Shown here one piece after another: positions 8,159-17,000 of a DNA stretch of 32,191 bases. This DNA is from Bacteroides sp. (lineage in GTDB: Bacteria > Bacteroidota > Bacteroidia > Bacteroidales > Muribaculaceae). The position numbers and the translations under genes are program-made. The notes under the pieces were generated by a model. It saw only the letters and a list, made by a program, of their open reading frames with translations. It was not told where the DNA came from and searched no databases. The stretch spans positions 422,870-455,060 of the forward strand of contig JAMPBC010000001.1 of assembly GCA_023666905.1 (NCBI GenBank), given 5' to 3'. Position 1 is the first letter of the stretch. The number at the start of each line of letters is the position of its first letter.

Positions 8159-9586
8159 ATGAAAGCAATCTGTTTTTATTTCCAGATACATCAGCCGTTC
8201 CGTTTGAAACGCTACCGCTTCTTTGACATTGGCAACGACCATTACTATTACGATGACTTTGCCAACGACGACATCCTCACCCGCATAGCCCAGCGCAGCT
8301 ACATACCGGCAGCCGAAACACTGCTTCACCTGTTGGAATCGTACCCCCACTTCCGCTGCGCATTCTCCATTTCAGGCGTTGCCCTTGAACAGCTTGAGCA
8401 ATATGTTCCCGAGTTCATTGACATAATGAAAAAACTCGTTGCAACCGGCCGCGTTGAAATTCTTGGCGAAACTTACGCACACTCACTGTCGTCACTGACC
8501 GATCCCGATGAATTCATCAACCAATGCAAGGTTCACGATGAAAAAATCGAATCATTGTTCGGTGTCAAGCCCAAAGTGTTCCGCAACACAGAGCTGATTT
8601 ACTGCGATGAAATGGCTCCCCAGATTCTCGAAATGGGCTATAAAGGCGTGATTACCGAAGGCGCCAAGCACATCCTTGGCTGGAAATCGCCTAACTATGT
8701 TTACTGTGCCGCCAGCGCACCCAAACTGAAGATTTTGCTCCGAAATGCAAAATTGTCCGACGACATTTCACGTCGATTCAGCAACACCGAATGGGATGCC
8801 TATCCCCTCACCGCCGACAAGTACGTTGACTGGATTGCATCGACCCCCGCCGAGGAACAGATCATCAACCTGTTCATGAATCTGGAAACATTCGGTGAAT
8901 TCCATCCCCGCGAAACCGGCATATTCCAATTCCTTGAAGCCATTCCTTACTTTGCCAAGGAACGTGGCATAGAATTCTGGACACCCACTGAAGCCGTTTC
9001 AAAACTCAAACCGGTTGGCGAACTCTCCATCATGCACCCCATTTCATGGGCCGATGAAGCACGCGACACTTCCGCATGGCTCGGAAACAAACTTCAGGAT
9101 GAGGCGTTCAACAAACTTTACTCCGTGGCCGAGCGCGTGCGCTTGTGCGAAGACCGCCGTCTGAAACAAGACTGGTATTACCTTCAGGGAGCCGACCATC
9201 TCTATTATATGTCGACAAAACACTTTGCCGACGGGGCGGCACATTCAACATTCTCTCCCTACGAAACTCCGTTCCAGGCTTTCACCAACTACATGAATGT
9301 CCTCGCCGACTTCATTGTGAGAGTTGAAGAACAGTATCCGCTTTCAATTGAAAACGAAGAACTGAACGCCCTGCTCACAACCATTCGCAATCAGGAACGC
9401 GAAATCGAGACCCTGAACAAGGAAGTAAGCTCAATGCGTAAGAACATTGAACACTACAACGAGGAACACAAACTCCGCGAGCATAAACCTGAACCGGAAC
9501 CCAAAGCCAAGGAGAAAAAAGCTCCTGCAAAGAAGGCTCCCGCCAAACGTGCTCCCCGCGCAAAAAAATCCGCTGAAACTAAATAA
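8159..9586 (+). CDS. GH57 alpha-amylase family protein with Asn at the catalytic acid position and a basic C-terminal tail
   Basis: A 475-residue protein with no signal peptide, so cytoplasmic. GH57 motifs are seen in order: FQIHQP (8-13), GETYAHS (103-109), FRNTELIY (141-148, with E145 as the expected nucleophile), FMNLETFGEF (239-248), and HPISWADEARDTSAWLGN (293-310). In GH57 alpha-amylases the fourth motif reads like 'MDYETFG' or 'DDGEKFG', and its Asp is the acid/base. Here that position is N241 (codon AAT at 8879-8881). Proteins of this family lacking a catalytic residue have been described as 'alpha-amylase-like', from memory. After the catalytic part comes a predicted coiled coil (about 396-436), then residues 441-475, a Lys/Ala/Pro-rich tail (APAKKAPAKRAPRAKK). 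It is the last gene of the operon and is followed by a strong terminator. Family placement is secure; hydrolytic activity is uncertain. Confidence 0.88.
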   Translation: MKAICFYFQIHQPFRLKRYRFFDIGNDHYYYDDFANDDILTRIAQRSYIPAAETLLHLLESYPHFRCAFSISGVALEQLEQYVPEFIDIMKKLVATGRVEILGETYAHSLSSLTDPDEFINQCKVHDEKIESLFGVKPKVFRNTELIYCDEMAPQILEMGYKGVITEGAKHILGWKSPNYVYCAASAPKLKILLRNAKLSDDISRRFSNTEWDAYPLTADKYVDWIASTPAEEQIINLFMNLETFGEFHPRETGIFQFLEAIPYFAKERGIEFWTPTEAVSKLKPVGELSIMHPISWADEARDTSAWLGNKLQDEAFNKLYSVAERVRLCEDRRLKQDWYYLQGADHLYYMSTKHFADGAAHSTFSPYETPFQAFTNYMNVLADFIVRVEEQYPLSIENEELNALLTTIRNQEREIETLNKEVSSMRKNIEHYNEEHKLREHKPEPEPKAKEKKAPAKKAPAKRAPRAKKSAETK

Positions 9587-9603
9587 AGTTTTTGTTCATA
9601 TCT

Positions 9604-9645
9604 AAGAAAGATGCTGATTCCCGCTTGGGAATCAGCATCTTTCTT
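9604..9645 (+). terminator. Strong intrinsic terminator of the alpha-glucan operon
   Basis: A 19-bp perfect stem (9604-9622 and 9627-9645) with a GCTT tetraloop. The 3' arm ends in a T-rich run (TCTTTCTT). It begins 17 bp after the GH57 stop and can also serve the leftward gene ending at 9692. Confidence 0.9.
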
Positions 9646-9691
9646 CATTGTTCAATCTACTATGTTATAAAAGATATTACTAAACGCACTA

Positions 9692-10189
9692 TTATGCGCG
9701 GGGCGCTTTAGGCTGTCCGTCGGGACGCGCGCCTTTTCTGTCGCCTTTATGATCTTTGGGGCCTTTACCGGGCTTCATCATTTTACCACCTTTTTGGCCG
9801 GGCTGGGTAAGAACAATGTTCTCAAGATAAATTACGTAATTGTCTTCGCCTACAATATTCTTCACATCATTGAGATATTTCTTTTTAGCCTCCATACGAG
9901 CCTGACGGTTCTGCTGATTCATTTTCTGACGCTCCTGCTTCTTAGCCTCCTTCATTTGCTTGCGGGCAGCCTTGTTATTCTCGTCAAGCTGCTTGAGCTG
10001 GCTTTTTTGAGTGTCGGTCAGGTTCATACCCTCAAAAGGATTGGGCTTGTTTGCACGGCACTGCTTGCCGTTTTTTATACATTCTTTTTTCTGAGTGCAG
10101 TTGTCAGTAGCTGTGGGCTGCTGAGCCATTGACGAGAATGATACTGCGGAGATTGCGATAAGAGTCAGACCTAAAATTTTCTTTTTCAT
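9692..10189 (-). CDS. Small secreted, highly charged helical protein (Spy/CpxP-like pattern)
   Basis: About 165 residues. I chose the ATG at 10189 because it begins a clean signal peptide (MKKKILGLTLIAISAVSF, cleavage probably after SSMAQ); an ATG four codons upstream (10201) is possible. The mature protein has two Cys in a short N-terminal stretch (CTQKKEC), then NLTDTQKSQLKQLDENNKAA and a long Lys/Arg/Gln-rich helix, ending in a Gly/Pro/Lys-rich tail. The 'LT..Q...L..L' opening followed by a long charged helix resembles periplasmic Spy/CpxP-like chaperones and similar Bacteroidales proteins (DUF-type, 'LTxxQxxxI'), but I cannot assign a family firmly. It is convergent with the alpha-glucan operon. 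No good -33/-7 promoter was found upstream. Confidence 0.7.
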   Translation of the reverse strand: MKKKILGLTLIAISAVSFSSMAQQPTATDNCTQKKECIKNGKQCRANKPNPFEGMNLTDTQKSQLKQLDENNKAARKQMKEAKKQERQKMNQQNRQARMEAKKKYLNDVKNIVGEDNYVIYLENIVLTQPGQKGGKMMKPGKGPKDHKGDRKGARPDGQPKAPRA

Positions 10190-10400
10190 TTTTAGTACCA
10201 TTTTATATTATTCACTAAATAATTTTTTCTGTTTTTGTAAGCTTTGATGTCAAAACAATGATAAGGTTTAGAGAGTTCATGCAGTTTAACTAACTTTTAA
10301 CCAACTATTTAAAAATCCGTAAAATGATATGTGAGTAATTAAACCTTTATTATCACGCTGAACGGTAGCACATTTTTAATTCAATTTCAACAATTTTGCT

Positions 10401-10408
10401 TATTTTTG
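10401..10408 (+). promoter_or_regulatory. -7 box of the murBA promoter
   Basis: TATTTTTG is a perfect TAnnTTTG. No clear TTTG lies 20 bp upstream. Its position means that the more upstream in-frame start (10396) is inside the promoter, which supports the ATG at 10435 as the murB start. Confidence 0.45.
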
Positions 10409-10434
10409 TAAACAAAAGCTTGCAAGCACCAATC

Positions 10435-11469
10435 ATGATTAACCAAGCAACAGACTTCAACATACGCCAATTCAACACCTTCCGCATGGATGTGTGCTGT
10501 AACCGCTGGATCGAGTACACCGAACCGGCCGACTTGCCGACCATTTTTGCCGACCTTCAAGGGCCATATCTATCCATTGGCTCGGGAAGTAATATCCTCT
10601 TTACCGGGAATTATCCAGGCACAATTCTCCATAGTCGCATACTTGGAATGGAGATGCAACCTGACAATAACGGATTTTCACACATTAAAGTCGGTGCCGG
10701 AGTTGAAATGGACGCACTAATCAGCCAGGTTTGCCAATCGGGACTTTGGGGACTGGAAAACCTTTCAGGGATTCCGGGTGAGGTTGGGGCCTCGGCTGTT
10801 CAAAACGTAGGAGCTTACGGCGTGGAAGCAAAAGATGCCATTGAGTCCGTGGACTGCTTTGACACATTCACACGGAAATTCGTTACACTGAGTAATGAGG
10901 ATTGCCAATTCGGCTACCGCCAATCGCTGTTCAAGCAAGCCGGAGTTAAAGGACGTTACATAATCACTCACGTTCTGTTCCGTTTATCTTCAAAAGGAAG
11001 TCCGGCACTTGACTATGGAAAGCTGCGAGAAGAAGTTGGCGAGCAAAAAACACTCACTCCGGTCACGGTGCGGGAAGCAGTGATGAGAATCCGCAGGGAG
11101 AAACTTCCCGAGGTTTGCGAAACGGGCAGCGCCGGAAGCTTTTTCAAAAACCCTGTGGTTTCCAGCGAGGAGTTTCTCCAAATTTCTGAAAAAGCAAAAG
11201 AACTCCTTGGCAGCGATGTGAAAATGCCTGCATACAATGTGGGGGAAAACAAGATAAAGCTATCGGCAGCCTGGCTCATTGACCGCGCAGGCCTTAAAGG
11301 AGCCACCATTGGCGGAGCGGCCACATGGCATAATCAGCCGCTCGTGATTGTCAACAAGTCCGGCAATGCCACCCCTCAAGATGTTTTGGGACTTGAAGAT
11401 TTAATTATCAAGAAAGTGAATCAATGTTTTGATGTTACACTTTCGCCTGAAGTGGAACACGTTATATAA
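10435..11469 (+). CDS. murB: UDP-N-acetylenolpyruvoylglucosamine reductase (MurB)
   Basis: The 344-residue cytoplasmic flavoenzyme reduces UDP-GlcNAc-enolpyruvate to UDP-MurNAc with NADPH, the second committed step of peptidoglycan precursor synthesis. Typical features are NTFRMDVCC near the start, the FAD-binding segment YLSIGSGSNILF, GIPGEVGASAVQNVGAYGVE (112-131 from this start), and GSAGSFFKNP with the catalytic Ser (S235). It is a type I MurB with the intact FAD-binding Tyr loop (FGYRQSLFK). The start at 10435 gives the usual short N-terminus; a frame extending to 10396 would begin in the promoter. murA follows after 8 bp, so these two consecutive pathway enzymes are co-transcribed. Confidence 0.96.
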   Translation: MINQATDFNIRQFNTFRMDVCCNRWIEYTEPADLPTIFADLQGPYLSIGSGSNILFTGNYPGTILHSRILGMEMQPDNNGFSHIKVGAGVEMDALISQVCQSGLWGLENLSGIPGEVGASAVQNVGAYGVEAKDAIESVDCFDTFTRKFVTLSNEDCQFGYRQSLFKQAGVKGRYIITHVLFRLSSKGSPALDYGKLREEVGEQKTLTPVTVREAVMRIRREKLPEVCETGSAGSFFKNPVVSSEEFLQISEKAKELLGSDVKMPAYNVGENKIKLSAAWLIDRAGLKGATIGGAATWHNQPLVIVNKSGNATPQDVLGLEDLIIKKVNQCFDVTLSPEVEHVI

Positions 11470-11477
11470 TCATAGCC

Positions 11478-12794
11478 ATGAGCACTTTAATCATAGAAGG
11501 CGGACACAAGTTAAGTGGCTCCATCGAGCCAAAGGGTGCCAAGAACGAAGCTTTGCAAGTGATTGCAGCTTCACTCCTCACACCGGAACCCGTCAATATT
11601 TCAAACATACCTGAGATACTCGACATAAAAAATCTAATTCTCTTGCTTGAAGGGATGGGGGTAAATGTTACCCGACACTCCAAAGGCAACTACACGTTTG
11701 AAGCTAAAGAAATTAATGAGGATTACATCCGCAGCAGGGATTTTGTAAAGAAATGTGCATCATTGCGTGGTTCGGTGTTGGTTGTAGGCCCGCTCCTTGC
11801 CCGTTTTGGTATAGCCTATTTTGCCAAACCGGGTGGCGACAAAATCGGGCGCAGAAAAATTGATACCCATATACTGGGATTTGAAAAGCTTGGAGCTGAA
11901 TGTGACTACGACAGCACCATGAAAGCCTATAAACTGACAACACCAAAGGGTGGCAAGCTTAAGGGGTGCTATATGCTCCTTGACGAAGCTTCGGTTACCG
12001 GCACTGCCAACATAATAATGGCCGCTGCTCTTGCAAATGGCGTCACAACCATATATAATGCTGCATGCGAGCCCTACATACAGCAGCTTTGCAAAATGCT
12101 TGTTTCAATGGGTTCCACGATCGAGGGCATTGGCTCCAACCTGTTAAAAATCACGGGGTGCGAGAAGCTTGGTGGAACCACCCACCGCATTCTCCCTGAC
12201 ATGATTGAGGTGGGCAGTTTCATTGGCATGGCTGCACTGAACCGCAGTTCAATCACCATTAAGAATGTGAGCTACGACAATCTTGGCATTATCCCCGACA
12301 GCTTTCGCCGTTTAGGAATAAATCTGGAACGCCGGGGCGACGACATATTCCTGCCCGAACAGGATTGTTACGAGATTGAAACTGCCCTTGACGGCTCGGT
12401 ACTGAACATTGCCGACGCTCCATGGCCAGGCTTGACACCCGACCTTCTCAGCGTGATGCTCGTTGTCGCGACACAATGCCGGGGCAGCGTTCTAATTCAC
12501 CAAAAAATGTTCGAAAGCCGCCTGTTTTTCGTTGACCGCCTCATTGACATGGGAGCCCAGATAATGCTTTGCGATCCCCACCGTGCTGTTGTTATCGGAC
12601 TGGACCACAGGCTGCCGCTAAAAGGCAACAACATGTCATCGCCCGACATCCGCGCCGGTATCGCACTTTTGATTGCAGCCATGTCGGCAAAAGGAACGAG
12701 CGAAATAGGCAACATCCATCAAATTGACCGCGGTTACGAGGACATTGACCAACGTTTGCGCGAATTAGGCGCACACATTGAACGCCGACCATAG
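11478..12794 (+). CDS. murA: UDP-N-acetylglucosamine 1-carboxyvinyltransferase (MurA) with Asp in place of the fosfomycin-target Cys
   Basis: The 438-residue enzyme transfers enolpyruvate from PEP to UDP-GlcNAc, the first committed step of peptidoglycan synthesis, in the cytoplasm. K22/N23 in GAKNEAL are the substrate-binding pair at the family's usual position. LRGSVLVVGPLLARFG and LLDEASVTGTANIIMAAALA are strong MurA signatures, and DRGYEDIDQRLRELGA closes the protein. The active-site loop reads KPGGDKIGRR: D121 (codon GAC, 11838-11840) sits where E. coli has Cys115 (PGGCTIG), the residue alkylated by fosfomycin. Asp keeps activity in other bacteria and gives intrinsic resistance. I believe the Asp form is general in Bacteroidales. 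It is co-transcribed with murB. Confidence 0.97.
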   Translation: MSTLIIEGGHKLSGSIEPKGAKNEALQVIAASLLTPEPVNISNIPEILDIKNLILLLEGMGVNVTRHSKGNYTFEAKEINEDYIRSRDFVKKCASLRGSVLVVGPLLARFGIAYFAKPGGDKIGRRKIDTHILGFEKLGAECDYDSTMKAYKLTTPKGGKLKGCYMLLDEASVTGTANIIMAAALANGVTTIYNAACEPYIQQLCKMLVSMGSTIEGIGSNLLKITGCEKLGGTTHRILPDMIEVGSFIGMAALNRSSITIKNVSYDNLGIIPDSFRRLGINLERRGDDIFLPEQDCYEIETALDGSVLNIADAPWPGLTPDLLSVMLVVATQCRGSVLIHQKMFESRLFFVDRLIDMGAQIMLCDPHRAVVIGLDHRLPLKGNNMSSPDIRAGIALLIAAMSAKGTSEIGNIHQIDRGYEDIDQRLRELGAHIERRP

Positions 12795-12807
12795 AAGCCC
12801 GAAACCG

Positions 12808-12841
12808 GCAACCGGGTTGCACTTCTTTATTTTTATTTTTG
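12808..12841 (+). terminator. Weak hairpin with T-rich tail after murA
   Basis: A short stem (GCAAC at 12808-12812, GTTGC at 12816-12820, CGG loop), then a long T-rich run (12822-12840). The stem is short, so efficiency is uncertain. Confidence 0.4.
12834..12841 (+). promoter_or_regulatory. Possible -7 box for the metal-efflux operon
   Basis: TATTTTTG fits TAnnTTTG and lies 37 bp before the adaptor gene. A TTG at 12817-12819 is only 14 bp upstream, too close for a normal -33, so the assignment is tentative. Confidence 0.3.
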
Positions 12842-12877
12842 CACTCATAAGTTATAAACCCCATAAGTTATCCCTTT

Positions 12878-14053
12878 ATGCAGTGCCTAAAACGAAACAT
12901 ACGAAAACGGAGTAACGGCTATAATTGGCCGGTTGTCATACCATTACTTGCATTTGCAATTCTTTTTGGTTGCAAGAAAGCCGAACACAACGAACTTGCG
13001 CATCATCACGATGCCGAACAGGAAGCTCAGGAACACAAACACGGCAACGCTGAAATTATTCTCGAACCGGAACAAGCACAGAAGTTCGGAGTAAAAGTTG
13101 ACACACTTCAGCCACAAGAGTTCAACTCAGCGCTAAGGGTCACAGGGCAACTGTTCACGTCGCCATCCTGCGAAGCCGTGGTTTCGGCCACCACTGCAGG
13201 AGTGTTAAAAATGTCAACGGCAATGACACCCGGCGGCAAAGTTTCCGCAGGTCAACAAGTGGCATCAATCACACCTCGTTCTGCCACCGGCGACAATCCA
13301 AACGCCCAAGCCAATGCCGCCATTAATGCGGCAAAACGTGAACTTGACCGGCTGAAACCGCTACTTGACGATGGCATTGCCACTATAGCTGAATATAATG
13401 CCGCTCTTGCCAACTATGAATCGGCAAAATCCACCTTTAGCCGTGCGGCAGCATCAGGCACAGTAACCTCTCCAATATCCGGAACCGTTACACAACTGCT
13501 GGCTAACACCGGCCAATTTGTAGAGACAGGCACTCCCCTCGCCCGAATTTCTTCAAACACCCAGCTTATTCTCCGAGCTGACGTCCCCGAGTCCATGAGC
13601 GGGCAACTTCATTCAATAACCATGGCACGCATAAAACTCCCTGAAAATTCTGACTGGGTTTCACTCGCAAACCTCAACGGACACAGAATTGACAACACTG
13701 ACATGCCCGTAGTGTCCGGCTACACTCCGCTGTTCTTTTCGTTCCGAAATAACGGTGATTTTTCGGCAGGCAGCTATGTTGACGTGGAACTCACCGGAGG
13801 AACACCGACATCAGCGCTGCTTGTTCCCGAACAAGCAATTGTGGAACAACAGGGAAGCAAATATGTGTTCGTGAAAGTCTCCGACCACGGCTACGAAAAA
13901 CGTTTGGTCAACGTGGGTAACAGCAGCGGCGGCTATGTTGAAATAACCGGTGGCTTGGCAGCCGGCGATGCTGTGGTGATTGCCGGAGCGTCCGTTGTGA
14001 AAATGGCTGAAACATCCGGAAACGTACCTCAAGGTCACACACATAATCACTGA
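12878..14053 (+). CDS. RND efflux periplasmic adaptor (CusB/CzcB family), His-rich lipoprotein
   Basis: A 391-residue membrane-fusion protein linking an inner-membrane RND pump to an outer-membrane channel. A long positively charged N-terminus precedes a hydrophobic stretch and a lipobox LFGC (Cys32), so it is probably a lipoprotein. Right after it comes a His-rich segment (HNELAHHHDAEQEAQEHKH, residues 37-55), and the protein ends in HTHNH; both look like metal-binding sites. The core has a barrel-sandwich half (ALRVTGQLFTSP), a helical hairpin (AAINAAKRELDRLKPLLDDG), the second half (TVTSPISGTVTQLLANTGQFVETGTPLARI), and a beta-barrel/membrane-proximal part (ALLVPEQAIVEQQGSKYVFV). The pump gene follows after 2 bp. 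Metal type (Cu, Zn, Co, Ni) cannot be decided. No regulator gene is adjacent. Confidence 0.9.
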   Translation: MQCLKRNIRKRSNGYNWPVVIPLLAFAILFGCKKAEHNELAHHHDAEQEAQEHKHGNAEIILEPEQAQKFGVKVDTLQPQEFNSALRVTGQLFTSPSCEAVVSATTAGVLKMSTAMTPGGKVSAGQQVASITPRSATGDNPNAQANAAINAAKRELDRLKPLLDDGIATIAEYNAALANYESAKSTFSRAAASGTVTSPISGTVTQLLANTGQFVETGTPLARISSNTQLILRADVPESMSGQLHSITMARIKLPENSDWVSLANLNGHRIDNTDMPVVSGYTPLFFSFRNNGDFSAGSYVDVELTGGTPTSALLVPEQAIVEQQGSKYVFVKVSDHGYEKRLVNVGNSSGGYVEITGGLAAGDAVVIAGASVVKMAETSGNVPQGHTHNH

Positions 14054-14055
14054 TC

Positions 14056-17000
14056 ATGCTTAACAAAATAATTCGCTTTGCATTACAAAACAGGGTTGCG
14101 ACATTGATTGTGACCGGTGTGCTTTTGCTGTGGGGTTGCTACGCTCTGTTGCGCAATGACATTGACATATTCCCCGATTTGAATGCTCCAACAGTGGTTG
14201 TTATGACCGAGGCATCCGGTCTTGCGCCTGAAGAGGTTGAGAAAACTGTAACCTACCCGATTGAAACAGCTCTTAACGGAGCCTCGGATGTGAGGAGAGT
14301 AAGGTCGTCATCGGCCGCAGGCTTTTCGGTGGTGTGGGTTGAGTTTAACTGGGGCGCCGACATTGACCGCGCCCGACGCATTGTCTCGGAGCGTTTAATG
14401 ACCATCTCCGACAAAATGCCCCAAGGTGTGGGAGTCCCCACACTTGGTCCGGAATCATCCATATTGGGAGAAATGCTTATAATAGGGCTTACGAGTTCTG
14501 ACTCCACCCAGACCTCGGGGATGGAACTGCGCTCCATTGCCGACCGCGTCATCGCACCGCGCCTGCTTTCCGAAACCGGTGTTTCGCAAGTATCGGTTAT
14601 TGGGGGCGATGTCGCCGAATATCAAATAAGACTCAATTCTGAAAAAATGCGGGCTTTCGGTGTGACACTCAACGAAGCGCGTGAAGCCGCCGCAAGCCTT
14701 AACGACAACACCTCGGGAGGAGTTGTCTACGACTATGGCAACGAATATCTAATAAAGGGTCAGGTTCACACCTCATCCATAAAAGAGATAGCGCAGAGTC
14801 CCGTTCGCAGCGATGAACGCGGCATTGTTACATTTGCCGACATAGCCATGGTTGAAATAGGGCCGAGTTCGCCTAAGCTTGGAGTTGCTTCGGTGGAGGC
14901 AAAGCCTGCCGTACTCATCACGGTCACCAAACAACCTCACGCATCCACGGTGAAACTAACCGGGAAAATAGACCGGCTACTTGAGGATTTGAAAACGTCG
15001 CTACCGAAAACAGTCAACATAAAAACCGACATTTTCCGCCAAAGCGATTTCATTGACAATTCCATATCAAATCTGCAGGTGTCGCTTCTGGAAGGGGCGC
15101 TGTTTGTAATTGTGGTGCTGTTCTTTTTCCTTATGAATCTGCGCACCACTTTGATTTCACTCGTGGCACTTCCGCTCTCGGTGATTGTCACAATAATAAT
15201 TTTGGACGCACTCAACCTCACCATCAACACCATGAGCCTTGGCGGAATTGCTATTGCCATAGGTTCGCTGGTCGACGATGCAATTGTGGACGTTGAAAAT
15301 GTCTATCGCCGCTTGCGGCTGAACCGCCTGTTGCCTGAAGCCGAGCGTAAGAAAACCATTCAGGTTGTCTATGAGGCTTCGGGCGAGGTCCGTCGGCCAA
15401 TTCTGAATTCAACCATAATAATAGTGGTGAGTTTCTTGCCGCTGTTCTTCCTCAGTGGCCTGGAAGGACGTTTGCTCGTGCCGCTTGGCATATCCTTTGT
15501 TGTGGCACTCGTTGCATCCACCCTTGTGGCACTCACAGTCACTCCGGTGCTTTGCAGCTTTCTTTTGGCCAAAGGAAATGCACTCTCCACAAAAGAGATG
15601 AGTGAGCCTCCGCTTACCCGGTTGATGATTTCGGGCTACTCCTCCCTGCTTTCGGTTGTACTACGCCACAGGAAGTTGATTTTGGGAGCGACGGCACTTT
15701 TGCTTGTTATTTCCCTATGCTTGGTTCCGACACTCGGCCGTAGTTTTCTGCCACCGTTCAACGAGGGTTCCCTCACCATCAACGTCAGCGCACTCCCCGG
15801 GCTTTCTCTTGAACAAAGCAATAAAATTGGCCTTGAAGCCGAACAAATCATTCTTAACACCCCCGAAATTAAAACGGTTGCGCGTAAAACAGGCCGTGCT
15901 GAACTTGACGAGCACTCGTTGGGCGTTAACGTGTCGGAAATAGAAGCCCCATACGAACTGTCGGACAGATCCCGCAATGAGATGGTGCGCGACCTGCGCG
16001 CCCGTCTTAACAAAATTCCTGGCGTGAACATTGAAATAGGACAGCCCATTTCCCACAGAATCGATGCAATGCTGTCCGGGGCCGAAGCTCAGATTGCCAT
16101 AAAATTATTTGGTAATGACCTAACGCAACTCTACCGCTCGGCCACTCAGATAAAGAATGTGATTTCCGATGTTGACGGCATTGTGGACGTTACCGTGGAG
16201 CAGCAGGTAGGGCGCCCGCAAATCGACATAAAGCCCCGCCGGGAGGTGATGGCCCGATATGGAATCACAAACGCCGATTTCCTTTCCTTTGTGTCAACTG
16301 CCATGGCCGGAGAAAAGGTCTCGCAGGTCTATGAGGACGGAATGCCGTATGACGTGGTTCTAAAAGCCGATGACACAGAACGCAATTCTCTTGCTGCCAT
16401 ATCTTCAATGTTGATTGACAGCAATCAGGGAAAGATACCATTGTCAACCGTGGCCGAAGTTATTTCCACCGATGGCCCCAACACCATAAACCGTGAGAAC
16501 GTAAGCCGACGCATTGTTGTTTCGGCTAACATTGACGGCACAGACTTGCATGGCGCGGTCAACAGCATTAAAGGGAAAATAGCCGAACATGTAAAGCTGC
16601 CAACCGGCTACCACATTGAATACAGCGGGCAGTTTGAAAGCGAAGAATCGGCTTCGCGCACGTTGCTCATCGCATCCCTGTGTGCCATTGTGGTCATATT
16701 CCTCATCCTCATGCACGAATATAAAAGCTTGTCGCTCGCTTTGATTATACTTGTAAACATGCCGTTGGCCCTCATCGGTGGCATACTTATCCTATCGTTC
16801 ACCGGAAGTGACATCAACATTCCGGCAATAATCGGTTTCATCTCTCTCATGGGAATTGCCACTCGCAACGGAATGTTGCTTATGTCGCGCTACAATATGC
16901 TCAAAGAGCAACAAGTAGGTCTCACCGACCGAATCATGCAAGGTTCGCGCGACCGCCTGACGCCTATCATAATGACCGCGTTGTCATCGGCCCTGGCTCT

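Noticed and set aside
10396-10434. An upstream in-frame start for murB
   Set aside because: The -7 box at 10401-10408 lies inside this extension, and the family's usual N-terminus begins at the ATG at 10435.
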